Below are positions 22,230-34,381 of a DNA stretch of 64,000 bases, piece after piece. A model generated the notes under the pieces. It was not told the DNA's origin, searched no databases, and saw only the letters and a list, made by a program, of their open reading frames with translations. The position numbers and the translations under genes were made by a program. This DNA is from Narthecium ossifragum. Taxonomy: Eukaryota; Streptophyta; Magnoliopsida; Dioscoreales; Nartheciaceae. The stretch lies in NCBI GenBank assembly GCA_963920575.1, contig OY986966.1:11138048-11202047 (forward strand), written 5' to 3'. Position 1 is the stretch's first letter. The number at the start of each line of letters is the position of its first letter.

Positions 22230-23825
22230 CTCATGGTCCTTCATACTACAAGATCCCAAGATTTTGTGGGGTTTGGTAGAGTTTTTCGACGGTATTTCTC
22301 TCCGGTGGGTCGCCGAAGAACCCAATGGGATCGATTCTTTTTTAGGAAGGATCGATAATTCTTGGAGCGTCATGCCTGGCCCGTGCATGATCAATCTTCT
22401 AGTGGAAGAAGATCGATCTTTTGCTTGACGGCATGGACGAGGTCCTTGGTCATGAAGGTGATCGATCTTCCTGAAATATCGATCCTTTTTGGGTTGACAA
22501 GGATGGAACTCCCTGTTTGTGAAGAAGATCGATCCTTTCTTAGAAAGGATCGATCCTTTTGATCGCAGGGAGGTGTTTTCATCGGATTTTACCCGCGGGG
22601 CTTTGTATGTGTGGTTTTCTTTACTACTTTATAACTTGTACATATCATTGAGTATGTTAGCCCTATAATGAGGGGTAGTGGTGAACCGGGAGAATGACGA
22701 CTCCCGGGATGTGTTACATGTTGTATTGTAGATGTCTTTGCCATGGTTGCTTCACATAACATGTTGTCTTTTTGTGGACTGGCTGTAGTTGGTGGGGTTA
22801 CCACTGCAGCAGTCCCTTGGCCTGTATTATATGTTCACCACCCCGGGCAAGCAGGGTGTCGAGCCCATATCTTGTTTATTTATCGTCACATATATTGCAC
22901 TCTTTTCTGTTTTCCTGTGTGTGTTCATAGCATGCATCTGGTTGTGCATTAGCTGCATAAGGTTAGGGTGTGGGCGATCTGTGGTATCGCAGTCCTGAGG
23001 CTTGGAAGCTCGGATTTAGTCTTAGGACCGAGGCTAGGTAGCTTGGTTCAGGTTTTGGTGGTGGTGTTCAGTCGATTTCGATGATAGGCCTAGATGACTT
23101 GAACATCTATTGATCAATGATTTTAGAGGTCGTGTCGGCCTCGAGCCTAGTTCTGAGGTGTAGCCGGTGTCGGGTTTTCTTGTCTCTTGAGTAGAGGATG
23201 TGCCTACTCAGTGGTGTTGTCTTCCCGCCCAGTAATGTCTTCTTCTTGTTGTACTAGGCGTTTCCGGGATGGTCCCAGTTCGTTAGGGTGACCATGGTTG
23301 GATACCTAGAGACACCGGTAGGGTTATCGGGCCCATGTGTACACCCAGATCTTGCTAGAGGGCGACACTGTTGCGTTTCCCTCTTCCTTCTATGAGTCGT
23401 AGTGTAGTTTCCCTGTTGAGTTTAGTTGCTCACTCCTACTCGGGCTACGTTTTATAGGTGTAGGCGTTAGCTCCTCTTCGGTGGCCCCTACCGGGCAGTT
23501 GGTTGGTGGTGTGGCGGCGCCTGGTGGAGTTTGAGGAGTGGTGATCTTCTGTCTTCAGAACCTTTGTATAGTTAGCCTCCTACGGGAGTGTATAAATGTT
23601 TGTACCTGATTTCCCCTCTTTGAGGTTTTGTAGACTTGTATTTTAGATTTGTAAACTTCCAGTTTGAGGTTTCTGTTGATTTTTAGAATTGTTAATTGAG
23701 GGTGTTTGGTGATTGCTTAGGGAGACCAGTAGACTAGAGGGAACTCTCGCTAAAATTTCCGTAGTTAGTTAGGTTTTGGTTCACGTCCCCGGCCAGGTTG
23801 GTCTTTCACGAGTCGGGGCACGACA
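22230..23825 (+). mobile_element. LTR D, 3' part
   Basis: The plus-oriented 3' two thirds of a family LTR, ending GAGTCGGGGCACGACA at 23825. It contains paired GATCGATC palindromes (22326-22562) and the conserved 'ctcctacgggag' and 'caggttggtctttcacg' blocks. Its 5' part is absent. Element C was inserted into it, and the deletion at ~18.88 kb removed the left flank. Confidence 0.85.
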
Positions 23826-25581
23826 TGCAACCTCGATCAACACAAGATCATAACCATACAATCTCGTCCTAGTCCTCCTACCCATTCCTCGGTCCTAGAG
23901 CTAGATCCGAGCTACCCGAGCCCTCGAATCGGTGATTTAGCCCATCGCCCGCACCTAACCTTAATGCTTCTAATGCATACAACATGCATGAGCCTAATCA
24001 AGCAACTAGACCTGGGTGTCTCTACATGTCAAATCATCAAACACTTGTTCAATGTAATAAGACAACAAGATAACGAGATAAGGGGCAGACATGCATCAAC
24101 TACCAACATGCAACTAGAGGTACGAACATCCAACCATAATCAACATCATCCAACAGGAAAAGGCACACAATTGGCCCAACCAGGCCACACATTCTCGAGG
24201 GTAATCTCCCCATCTGTTTACCCACAAAAGAAAATAGAAACGGGCACATAGACGGCCCCAGGCATAAACATGCTGCAATAAAATACATAATTGAGGTAAT
24301 TGACATGAAAGGGTAAGAATTGAGTAGAGGTAAGAGTAAATGGCACTAACGAATAGCAATTAAATTGAGGGTTACATCTCAACCAACAGTGACCTAATTA
24401 GCACAGGGGAGACGGGGAAGGACATGGATGTTAAACATCATAAGAAAACACCGATATCGACCAACCCAAAACCTCAGCCAAAACTTAATCAATCAAGATT
24501 AAGGGCAGTGAAGAACGCTACTTGTTAAATCTATTGCTATCACCTCAGTCAGGCAATGATCCCAACCAATAGAGGAGGACTAAGGACTTGATCAAATTGA
24601 TAGAGCAACTACACAACACAGCCCTGCCAAGATCACTGCAGCATAGAGATAAAGCAACAAACATCTCGCTTGTCTACCCCGAGACTAACCAGCTTCTCCA
24701 AGACAGAAAGCTCGACAAGCCTCGGTTGCCCAACTAAAACCAGCAATACCAATCTAACACCAGGAGACTAGAGGAAATCGAGAGTGGGATTGGAGGAGGA
24801 TCCTAAGCAGCTGGCCAGACAGGAACAAGGGAATGAAGGGAGGTACGTAGGAGGAAAAATCTCATCGGAATCCAACAACGAGTAAACGGGGAAGCAAGTC
24901 TCATACAACAATTCATCACTAAACCATGAATACAAGCAAGGGCAGCAAGTAGTAGAGAAAACATTGACAGAGAAAGATGAAACCAAGAACAGAGCATCAT
25001 CATCCTAAGCTAGCATGCTTCCAATCAAGCCCTAGAGGCCTAACCAAAGGTTAGGGTAGGAATCCTTACCTCTGGGCGTCGAGATCTCATCCTTCCTCTT
25101 CTTCTTCGGCCACGACAGTCGTCGCCGTCTCCGAGCTCTCCACCTTCGCCGCCGATGTCGCTAAGTCTTCCTCTCCTTCCCGGTCACGACCACCGCCGCC
25201 AAGCTCTCCTCTCTCTACCCCGACCGGGTCGCCGGCCCTCTCCTCTTTCTATCGCGATCTCTCTCTCCCAACAGTGCCCTAAGGGCTGTGGGATTAAAAG
25301 GATTTTTATATGATCCGCTGATCTTGGATCCTGGCCGTTGGATTAGCCAGAACTAATCACAGCCATTCCAATCTCAATACGCGCGATCTAACTCAGATCC
25401 TTCAATCTGGAGTACTCCTAGTGGTCTAGTCAAGTACATACATCATTATAAGGCCGTGTGTGCGCCACGCGTGTGTGACCCCAACCGACAGGGCACAATT
25501 TGACCAAATTTTCCATGGGGTCACAAAGAGGCAATGCGATTAGCCGACCGTGCTCGATGCAGAAACATGTAAAGAAGGGAT
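23826..25581 (-). mobile_element. LTR Q, truncated on both sides
   Basis: Minus-oriented LTR sequence: 'gagctagatccgagctacccgag' block at 23900 and the 'acgcgtgtgtgacc...gggcacaatttgaccaaatt' block at 25470-25510. The outer ~80 bp are missing at the joint with element N, and the inner start is missing left of LTR D. No GATCGATC array is seen. A short CT-rich stretch lies at 25080-25270. Confidence 0.75.
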
Positions 25582-25895
25582 TGTATCACACCCCGACCCA
25601 GAAAACCCATCCGGTTCGGGGCATGAGGGTTCCTATACTATTCACATCCAAGCTGGCGTGTTACAACACAAAGCAAAATTAATTTAAACTTAAAGACTTC
25701 CAATGGCATGATAATAGATCTAACAATCTAGAGATTAATATTGGAGAAAAAAAATCCAATCAAAAGAGGGAACATGATTTCATATGTTTAAGATCAAGTA
25801 CAACATATACCAAATCCTCAAAAGATACTATATACAAATATTGTCGAAAAAGAAGTATGTCCCTACACGACCTCAAGTGCCTCCGGAAGTCGACG
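25582..25895 (-). mobile_element. Element N 3' LTR, first part
   Basis: It begins with TGTATCACACCCCGACCC, a variant of the family LTR end, and runs to the CGACG target site of solo LTR M. It resumes at 28464. Confidence 0.8.
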
Positions 25896-28458
25896 TGTCA
25901 CACCCCGACCCAGAAAACCCATCCGAGCCGAGGCATGAGGGGAAACCTACACTATTCATCTCCAGCTGGCGCGATACAATGCGAAATTATGGATAAACTT
26001 AAACAAATGTAATCCAGAGGTGAAACAGAAATTCAATTTACATAAATCAGTTGTACTATTCAATATTTGATACAAATCTTCCAATGAAAGAATATTATAC
26101 AGTAATCCCAGAATTCCTCAAATATGTACATAATTTACAAAATCTGCCAAAAGTACAACAGTTGTCCTCCAGTAACCTCAAGCACCTCTGGATGTAGTCG
26201 CGCCACCAAAAGTTGATCCCGCCGGCTCTACTGAAGAAGAACTGGCGCCTGCACCTGCAAACGTAGCCCGGGTAGGAGTGAGCGATAAGCTCAGTAGGGT
26301 TCTACTCTACGACACACTGAAGGGAGGAAAACAACAACAGTGTTGTCTCCCCGCTCAAGTCTAACGGATGCCACGGGTCCCATAACCCATCGATGTCCCA
26401 AGGGCTCCTGTCATGAACCTCTCTCTTGAACATGTTACCAAGATCACCCTAAACACTAACAGGGGAACAGAACCATGCAGGATCACCCTTACCCAGTAGG
26501 GATACCACTGCCTGGGGACCACGTCGGGAACACACCGATTGCATCCTTAGCACTTGGCCTTGGGAGACCAACACGACCTCTAAACCTCAAACACTGATCA
26601 GAGTCAACTATCGCAAATCCTCAATAACCTGAGATATGATTACACAATCACACCCTAATCCTGACTACCCATCCGCGGTCCTAATGGCTAGATCCGAGCT
26701 ACCCGAGAGCCTCGGATCGGCGATCAACCCATCGCCCGCCTAACCTCAGATGCCTCTAATGCAGTCAAGATGCATGCAATGCTCAGGCACATATAACAAG
26801 ATATAAGCATGCAACAAGATGACATTAATCATACAGGGCTAGGCATAGCTTACAGCTAGCCAAAGGGTAAGCATAGCAAAGGCCTCAATTACAGAATATC
26901 TGTGCTAACCAAACAACCATATGAGCAAAACATGAAAATACAGATATACAATAGTCTTCAGTGCCCTCCTGCACCTGACAGACTAAGGCTCCACAGTTAC
27001 CCCGCAGATAACTGGCCACAGTTATACAATAGCCCTCGGCACTCGCCGGCAACGGGCTAAGGTTTCACAATTCCTCACTAACTAGCACTCATAGCTAGCT
27101 AATGGTTAAGCAACCCAAAATAGCATTTAACTACTTATCAAACACGTATTAAATGCGATCAAAACCATAGATTCGTCCAAAAAGGAGAACACTCGAATTG
27201 ATCCTCAAATCCGATAGGAATCCTTCGAAAATCCTACAAAATTCACTTGTAAACTTCCCAACATGTTTAAAGATCAATCCCGATTGAAAGCCATTTGAGA
27301 AAAACCAGAAACCATGTTCAAGGGCCCACGGTCGATGCGACGGTCGATCCGACAGTCGACCGTGAGGCCACGGTCGATGTCACGGTCGATGCCACGGTCG
27401 ACCGTGAGGCCAAAACGAGGAAAACCACATGGGCGATGGTCGATCGGCCCATCGACCGTGGGGAGCCCAAAACGAGACAGAGCCTCACGGACGATGCGAC
27501 AGTCGATCCGACGGTCGACCGTGAGGCGGGATGAAAAAGGGGAGAAGCCCACGGTCGATCGGTCCATCGACTGTGGGAGGTCAAAATCCCGACAGAGCCT
27601 GACGGACGATGCACCGATCGACCGTCGAGCCTTAGGCACAGTTCATCAGAACAGTGTCGGAAATCCAATTTCTTGGATTTCAAGGATCAATTCAAGTTGG
27701 AATTCGATGAAACTTTGCAAACATGTGTAATTAACGATGGGGAATCCAATGGTGCAAAGAAATCATATTTTTGACGGTTAAATCACCAATTTAGGTTAAA
27801 ACAGCCGAAAACCGATAAACGGTGAGATTACAGAAAACCAGCCGTTAAAATACGGAAATCGCGAGCTAGGAATACTTCAAAGTATCTATAACACATACAC
27901 AATGAACTACACAATATTCTAACAAGTACTCCTACAGCGAAAGTACAATAAACCTATCCTAGGAGAACCCGATCCAATGATCGAGGTAGAAACACCTACT
28001 TGAAGAGATAGGGCAGCTCCTCCACGCATCCCCCAACTCCGATCGCCGGAATCCGCTCCTCGAAAGCCGCGCCTCCAAGCCCTAGCTCAGCCGCAGGAGA
28101 GAGAGAGAGAGGAGAGAACGCAGGAGAAGAAGAAGAAAGGAAAGAAAGAGAGAAGGAAGGCTTAAATAGAAAACTGGAATCCATCACAGCCGTCCGATTC
28201 GATCTCTCCCGATCGAGCTTCGATCTTCCGATCGCAAGCGCCCTAAAGGTTCTAATCAAACACATACATCAATCAAAGGCCATGTGTGCAACGCGAGTGT
28301 GAAACTAACCACCATGGAGCATATTTACCAAAATGCCACTGGGGTCAAAAATAGCAATGCGATCAACCGATCGCATCCCAAGGCCAACCGAGCCAAACCA
28401 CAAACCCAAACCCTCGACCTAACGCGGTCGGACCAGGTTGGAGGTACGGGTCCTCACA
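25896..28458 (-). mobile_element. Solo LTR M
   Basis: TGTCACACCCCGACCC...GTACGGGTCCTCACA, 2563 bp, flanked by a perfect TSD CGACG (25891-25895 and 28459-28463), with no internal region. It is closest to the LTRs of element A, including the region lost from A's 3' LTR. It is inserted in the 3' LTR of element N. Confidence 0.92.
27327..27632. repeat. CGGTCGATC palindrome array, leader of LTR M
   Basis: Repeats of ACGGTCGAT and its complement (ATCGACCGT), for example around 27330, 27370, 27437, 27505, 27552 and 27615. The flavour and location match the array of the element A 5' LTR. Confidence 0.88.
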
Positions 28459-29536
28459 CGACGCGTCGCCAAGACCTGATCCAGCTGGGACTGCTGAGGA
28501 TGAGCCGATGCCTGCACCTGCAAACGCAGCCCTGATAGGAGTGAGCAACAAAGCTCATTAGGTTTATACTCTACTCTACATCGCACATGAAAGAGGGAAA
28601 ACTACAAAGTCCCGGGTTCTGTCTCATCTCTAAGGGAAACTCACGTTACGTCCACCGCCTACCCCAGGGCACGCGACCTGTGACCTCCACTGTCAATAGC
28701 CGACCCTCACAACAACCAAGCACTCTAGCGTTGAAACAACAAGGCGTAAGACACAAGATGACACGTAACTTCCCTTAACACGAATATTAAGCATGAGACT
28801 AGAACTTTGGGGTGGCCTCTATACCTCAAACATCAGATAGTAGCCAACTAGACACATCCTCGAGAATACGGATATTCAACAATACAATCACCCTAGACTT
28901 AGCTACCCAGTCACGGTCTTAGAGCTAGATCCGAACTACCCGAGACTTTTGGATCGGCAAAGAGATTCACCCACGCCCTAACCTTATGCTCTAATGCAAA
29001 CAAGATCCATGCAATTCTCAGGCACAAATAAAGAGATATAATCATGCAACATGATGACATCAATTATACAGGGCTGGACCTAGCCTGAAGCTAGCCAAAG
29101 GGTGAGCATAGCAAGGGTCTAAAGCAATGAGGATCTAACTAGCAAAATAAAGACAAAGCAGATATACAATAGCCTTCAGTGCACCCCGGCACCTGACAAG
29201 TTAAGGTTCCATAGTTATCTCGTAGATAACACATCAACAAATAATCAACGAGCAACATAGCCAATCTCGGCATTACAGCGGCATCCACAGCCATCAACCG
29301 AAATTGCTACAACGGGGATGCGACCCCGGCCAAGCCAACAAGCCACACAACAAGATATATAATCTACCAGTACTATGGGTTATGCCCCCGGCACACGCCT
29401 GCAATTAGTGGGGCTATTATTCAAAGCAGTAAAACTACTCTAAGCATGCGGGGCGCACCTTTGGCCCATTTATACTAAACATTCCCGGGGGTCGTCACTC
29501 TCCCGGTTAAGCATAAAGCAGTAAGGCAATCACAAA

Positions 29537-29569
29537 TACACACACACACACACACACATATATATATGG
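29537..29569. repeat. (CA)n(TA)n microsatellite
   Basis: About 11 CA repeats followed by a short TA run inside LTR N. Confidence 0.95.
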
Positions 29570-29787
29570 ATATAACATGTTTGTTGGGAAAACTGCTTGA
29601 AAGTCGGTAGAAATCGCTAAACTGATCTGAAACCCAACTCACAGCGTAATCCGAGGATAAACCCGTCAAAGTCCTGATTAAAATATTCTAATAAACATTA
29701 AACATCATCGAGAAAGGCGTAGGAGAAGTTCGGATCGAAAGAAATCAAAACAGTTGAAATCTAAATCAACAATACCAAACAACATAT

Positions 29788-30062
29788 AAGAGATCGATCT
29801 TCTTATCCAAGAAGATCGATCTTCTACATGACTGCTCTCTGCCTTAAGGAGGAGATCGATCTTCACCTAAGAGAAGATCGATCTTCCTTAAGAAAGTCCT
29901 ATGGAAGAAATCGATCTTCATACCATGAAGATCGATCTTCCTTAAGTGCTCCCTCTTTCAAAGGAAAAGATCGATCGTTCTCACAAGGGAAGATCGATCC
30001 TTCAAGGTTGGCAACCGATGTGGCAATAAGAAGATTGATCTTCATTCTATGAAGATCGATCC
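29788..30062. repeat. AAGATCGATCTT palindrome array, leader of LTR N
   Basis: Four or more pairs of GATCGATCTT elements, for example near 29792/29814, 29853/29875, 29910/29932 and 30033/30054, each pair able to form a stem-loop. The array is several hundred bases downstream of the minus-strand TATA box at 30746. Confidence 0.9.
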
Positions 30063-30745
30063 TTCTTGCGCCGACAACTTATATGAACAGTGACTGGAAT
30101 CCAATTTCTTGGATTCGATCTACCAAAACATATCGAAATCAAACCAAACTTAGCTGAGGTGTGCAATTGGATGTGGGGAATCTAATGACATCAAGAAATC
30201 CAATTTCGGATGATCAAATCCCCGAAAATCAAACAAATTGCCCGGAAGCCGAGAAAACCGACGAAAACTCAATTTGTGGGATTTGATCTATCAAACGACA
30301 ATGGAATTCATTCAAACTTTGCAGGAAGGTGGGCTTGATGGTCGGGAATCTATTCATGCATTAAAAACCAAACTCAGATCGTGAAAAATCAGATCTGAGT
30401 TTGACCCCGTCGAAAAACCGACAAAAATACAGAATTCAACCGAAAGAATACAGAAACAATTCGATAGAAAGCTTCTAAGCAAGGCAAGGAGCTAGAATAC
30501 AAAAAAGAAAAGCATTCCAACAAACACAACAGCCACAAATCAAATAAAAGTAATCCTAGGGTTACTAATTCTGCAGAATTTGGTAGAAACACTTACATGT
30601 AGCAACAAATAGGCGATTTACGAATCCCTTGCCTCCGATCCACGCAGATCCGTGCCGAAAATCCACAGCCCAAGCTCCAGCCGACAGCTAAGGGGAGAGA
30701 GAAAGGAGAGAAAGGAAAGAAAGAGAAGAGAGAGAAAAGAAAGGG

Positions 30746-30754
30746 CTATTTATA
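30746..30754 (-). promoter_or_regulatory. TATA box of LTR N
   Basis: TATAAATAG on the minus strand, at the same relative position as the boxes of the other LTRs. Confidence 0.5.
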
Positions 30755-31037
30755 GAGATCGAAACTGATCTCAGCTATCCGATTCGATCACTCCCGATCG
30801 AGCTCCGATATTCCGATCGGAAGCACCCCTAACGTCCTAATCAATCACATACATCAGTCCAAGGCAGTGTATGCAATGCGGGTGAAAAACCAACCGCCAG
30901 GGAGAAATTTTGCCATATTTCCCCTGTGTCAAAAACAACCATACGATCATCCGATCGTACCCGACAAGGAACCAAACCAACAGGAAACGGCCCTCAACCC
31001 ACGGTGTCGAGCCAGATTAGAGGAACGGGTCCTCACA

Positions 31038-31126
31038 ACCTAACATCCTTAAAAGAATTTCATCCCGAAATTGAAGTAAGGGTAGGGCCGGAAAAAGAAG
31101 AACCAACTAGTTCTAATGGCACGAAC
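31038..31126 (-). other. Element N internal sequence next to the 3' LTR
   Basis: The sequence 'cctaacatccttaaaagaatttcatcccgaaatt' (31038-31072) closely matches 2086-2120 of element A. It is the short untranslated stretch between the end of pol and the 3' LTR, where the polypurine tract is expected. It is interrupted at the CGAAC target site by element P. Confidence 0.8.
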
Positions 31127-32026
31127 TGTCGCGCCCTGACCTGCAGAGAGCACCCGGGCCGGGATACGAGGGGGAAAGAACCACAACCACTAGCCTCAAC
31201 TGGCGGAAGCAGTTGAGACTAAGGCCCAGCTGGCGGAAACAGCTGAACAGCACAGAGAAAGAGCGGAAGCAAGCTACTAACAACAACTATTAACATTTAT
31301 TACAAAACGGTAATAAAAGAGTTAACAGGTTTAGTACACAAGCTACAAGGGATCACAGTCCCCAAAAAGAAGCCACACCACCCACCGGGGTCTCCGCGAA
31401 CCCGCACACGAAACCATCCTGACCCTCAGACAGCAGGAGTTTTAGAAGAAGACCCTACCTCCTCAGAGCAGCTTCGATCCACAAGACCAAGCCAAGGATC
31501 TTCCTCGCCTCGCCACGAACCCAACGAGCCTTCAAGCTCCAGGAGAGGTGGCAGGAGGAGGAAGAACGGAGGAGAGAAAGGAGCGGTCGGAACAGGGGAA
31601 GGAGCAGAGCATCCGCGGGGAAGAAGAAGAAGAGGGGAAGAAAGGAAGGGTGAGGGGAAGGGGGGTAAGGCCGGGGGAAAGCCGGCGAAGGCGGGGAAAA
31701 GCTGGGGGAGGGGAGGGAAAGTCTTCCCTCCCCTGACAGGAGAAGCGACGGCCACCGCGGTGGCCGTCCTTCGAAAGCCACCGACAACGACTTCCAGGCA
31801 CAGGTAGGATCGATCTTCCGTGCCTTGAAAGGCAAACTTGGGCTGGGACACAAGCCCAAGTCCAGAACCCCCAACCTCGGGTCCACCTAACCTTTCTAAA
31901 CAAACACAAGCATCAACCAAGATCTGTGTGTGTACAACCAGTGTAAAACGGCCGCCAAGGCGCAATTTCCCAAATTGCCCTTGGGGCAAACAACAAGCCG
32001 AAGGGATGGAGGGACGGGTCCTCACA
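31127..32026 (-). repeat. Element P 3' LTR
   Basis: 900 bp, TGTCGCGCCCTGACCTGC...ACGGGTCCTCACA. It contains a G/A-rich stretch (31560-31720) and one AGGATCGATCTT palindrome near 31807. Confidence 0.9.
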
Positions 32027-32108
32027 TCCTAAAACCCTTAAAAGAAATCTCGTCCTCGAGATTCGATTAAGGTAGGGCTCGGAAACGAAAACAACGCCTA
32101 GCAGGATA

Positions 32109-32552
32109 CTACAAAGCGGTAAAAGTACCTCTGGAGATGGGTGGTGCTACGGTCAGCGGACGCGGCTGCTGAGACAGGTACTCCTGATAGGACGGCTGCA
32201 CCTCGTCTGCGTAGGGGCGGTCAGGTAGGGCGAACACATGACCTCCGCTGCGGCCTGGCCCGGCTCCACCTCTCTGGCCCTGCCCAGCCCGGAACCCTCC
32301 GCCTCGACCTCCTGATGGCGCCGCACCCTGTGCATTCCATCGCGGACAGTCCCTGCGGATGTGCCCTGGCTGCCGGCAATGAAAACACAGCGCTGGCCCA
32401 CGCTCGGACTGCTGACCTCGGTCTCCCTCCCGGGAAGTCTGCTGCGCGGGCCCCGCCGTCAGAAGAAGCTGGTCGCCCTGGAATGCGGCGATCAGTTTCC
32501 TGATCTCCTCTCCAAGTGGTATCTGTCCAAAGTACGTCCCTCCGACAGCCAC
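32109..32552 (-). pseudogene. Element P gag fragment with zinc knuckle
   Basis: A 147-codon minus-strand frame carries the nucleocapsid zinc knuckle CFHCRQPGHIRRDC followed by a Gly/Arg-rich stretch and a Tyr/Gln/Pro-rich tail (FALPDRPYADEVQP). The capsid domain upstream and the protease downstream are absent. The first ~12 residues of the open frame come from a captured LTR segment rather than from gag. Confidence 0.85.
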
Positions 32553-32645
32553 TGCTCAGGGGTGGGCAACTCCGACATTCCCTGACACAGGGTGGGCACG
32601 ACGATACCAACAAGACACCACTTCTCTGAGAGCTCTGGCACACCG
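32518..32645 (-). repeat. LTR segment captured inside element P
   Basis: Between gag and PBS, the text 'tctgtccaaagtacgtccctccgac', then 'cactgctcaggggtgggcaactccgac', matches the U5 side of LTR B (205-300) and LTR L (36235-36310). It is a piece of a different LTR within the internal region, consistent with template switching. Confidence 0.7.
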
Positions 32646-32850
32646 TGCCGTCACCAGCACAAACAAAGGAACACGAGTCCCACTCGTCACAAGCCGCAAA
32701 ACAAAGCAGCACAACAGAAAGCGGAAGAAGAAACAATCACATCAGCGGAAAAGAAAACAAGCAAACAGGGATGTTCTAATCCTAGAATTACCCAAACCCA
32801 TGCACGTCTCCGCAGAGACCCGATCCAGCACCCTGGGATCTACAACCTAT

Positions 32851-32862
32851 GCTCTGATACCA
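32851..32862 (-). other. Primer-binding site of element P
   Basis: TGGTATCAGAGC on the minus strand, 3 bp inside LTR 32866-33525; complementary to initiator tRNA-Met. Confidence 0.85.
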
Positions 32863-32865
32863 AGC

Positions 32866-33525
32866 TGTCGCGCCCCGACTTGCAGAGTGCACCCGGGCCG
32901 GGACACGAGGGGGAAAGAACCACAACCACTAGCCTCAACTGGCGGAAGCAGTTGAGACTAAGGCCCAGCTGGCGGAAACAGCTGAACAGCACAGAGAAAG
33001 AGCGGAAGCAAGCTACTAACAACAACTATTAACATTTATTACAAAACGATAATAAAAGAGTTAACAGGTTTAGTACACAAGCTACAAGGGATCACAGTCC
33101 CCAAAAAGAAGCCACACCACCCACCGAGGTCTCCGCGAACGCGCACACGAAACCATCCTGACCCTCAGACAGCCGGAGTTTTAGAAGAAGGCCCTACCTC
33201 CTCAGAGCAGCTTTGATCCACAAGACCAAGCCAAGGATCTTCCTCGCCTCGCCACGAACCCAACGAGCCTTCAAGCTCCAGGAGAGGTGGCCGGAGGAGG
33301 AAGAACGGAGGAGAGAAAGGAGCGGTCGGAACAGGGGAAGGAGCAGAGCATCCGCGGGGAAGAAGAAGAAGAGGGGAAGAAAGGAAGGGGGAGGGGAAGG
33401 GGGGTAAAACGGGCGCCAAGGTCTGTGTGTGTACAACCAGTGTAAAAAGGCCGCCAAGGCGTAATTTCCCAAATTGCCCTTGGGGCAAACAACAAGCCGA
33501 AGGTATGGAGGGACGGGTCTTCACA
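32866..33525 (-). repeat. Element P 5' LTR (deleted form)
   Basis: 660 bp and nearly identical to the 3' LTR over its first ~540 bp. It then lacks about 240 bp (joint near 33407-33420), including the single GATCGATC palindrome. It ends TCTTCACA and is followed by the TSD CGAAC. Confidence 0.9.
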
Positions 33526-33530
33526 CGAAC

Positions 33531-34045
33531 GCCCACAACAAAGAGATTTACCTGCTGGGTGGAACAGTCGGGGGAACTCCCGATGCATGCGATCCTCTCG
33601 CTCCCAAGTCAAACTCTCTGCACTGCTATGTCTCTATCTGATCATCAACAACGGTATCAATTTGCCTCTCAGCACCTGATCCCATCTGTCCAAGATTTGC
33701 ACTGGCTACTCTATGTAGGTGGCGTCCTCCTCGACTATGATGTCATCGTGTCTGAACATGCGGGACGGATTTGGAATGTACTTCCTCAGCATTGACACGT
33801 GGAAGGTAGGGTAGACTACTGACATGTGTGGGGGTAGAGCTAACTGGTAGGCGACTGCTCCAACGTGACTAACGATCTCGAAAGGGCCTGTGAAAGTCAG
33901 TGCTAACTTGCCCTTGCTGCCAAATTGGGTCGATCCTCTGAGCGGAGACACCTTTAGTAACACTTGGTCGCCAATTGCGAACTCTAGGGGTTGTCGTCTG
34001 CAATCTGTGTAGCTCTTTTGCCTACTCTATATTGTCAGGAGTCTC
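33531..34045 (-). pseudogene. Element N integrase C-terminus and chromodomain
   Basis: The minus strand encodes GPFEIVSHVGAVAYQL, HVSMLRKYIPNPS and the start of the chromodomain (EEDATYIE, then a stop at ~33703). The chromodomain end lies in another frame near 33540-33612 (TWEREDRMHREFPRLF). It is collinear with 2210-2700 of element A. The core integrase and the rest of pol are missing. Confidence 0.85.
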
Positions 34046-34120
34046 TGCGCGAAAGCACCTCTAAGGTCCTAATCAATCACATACATCAATCCAAGGCAAT
34101 GTGTGCAATGCAGGTGCAAA
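34046..34120 (-). repeat. LTR fragment (probable remnant of element N 5' LTR)
   Basis: 'aatcaatcacatacatcaatcc' and 'caatgtgtgcaatgcaggtg' match LTR N near 30838-30890. The fragment joins integrase sequence on the left to LINE sequence on the right, so a large internal deletion of element N is likely. Confidence 0.7.
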
Positions 34121-34255
34121 ACTCAACTTATTCTCCTTAACTATCCTATCCACCAAGCAAATAAACGCAGGGTTGTACTCCCTGATTAACCGATGGTAGG
34201 ACCGCACCAATCTAGGTGGACCTACCCCCCGACAATTCCAAATCACAATATTCAT
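34121..34255 (-). pseudogene. LINE (L1-type) ORF2 start: endonuclease N-terminus
   Basis: The minus strand from ATG at 34255 reads MNIVIWNCRGVG, followed by a region matching the beginning of the APE-type endonuclease of plant L1 LINEs (the WNCRG motif carries the metal-binding Asn). It is truncated after about 45 codons by the LTR fragment at 34046-34120. The ORF1 end of the same LINE is at 56640-56790, on the other side of element E. Confidence 0.82.
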
Positions 34256-34297
34256 TGACCATACTTAGCCGGTTGCTCGACTGGTGATGAGAAAACA

Positions 34298-34381
34298 TGT
34301 AGCGCCCCGACCCACGAAAGCCCAACCGGGCCAAGAAACGAGAACCAAAATCTAACTAAATGAGAAAAAATTTTGGATTCG
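34298..34381 (-). repeat. Element E 3' LTR stub
   Basis: The first ~84 bp of an LTR beginning TGTAGCGCCCCGACCC match the start of the 5' LTR of E at 49185. The rest of this LTR, integrase, RNase H and most of RT are deleted, with a joint at about 34382. The left flank AAACA resembles the AAACT right of the 5' LTR (56640-56644) at four of five bases, a probable mutated TSD. Confidence 0.8.

Larger units (their letters stand above)
28464..31037 (-). mobile_element. Element N 3' LTR, second part
   Basis: Continues LTR N after solo LTR M and ends AACGGGTCCTCACA at 31037. The following 'cctaacatccttaaaagaa' is the conserved internal sequence next to a 3' LTR, so this is the 3' LTR of a leftward element. 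It holds an AAGATCGATCTT array (29788-30062) and a TATA box at 30746. Confidence 0.88.
31127..33525 (-). mobile_element. Element P: complete 2.4-kb non-autonomous LTR element
   Basis: Two LTRs (31127-32026 and 32866-33525) enclose 839 bp and are flanked by a perfect TSD CGAAC (31122-31126 and 33526-33530). The interior has a PBS, a gag fragment with the zinc knuckle and the 3'-LTR-proximal conserved block, but no protease, RT or integrase. Mobilisation would need enzymes from a related element. The shared LTR parts differ at few positions, so the insertion looks young. It sits inside element N. Confidence 0.93.

Noticed and set aside
31426..32025. 199-codon minus-strand frame in LTR P
   Set aside because: Pro/Ser/Leu-rich translation of a purine-rich LTR stretch; parallel frames are open on both strands and no domain is present.
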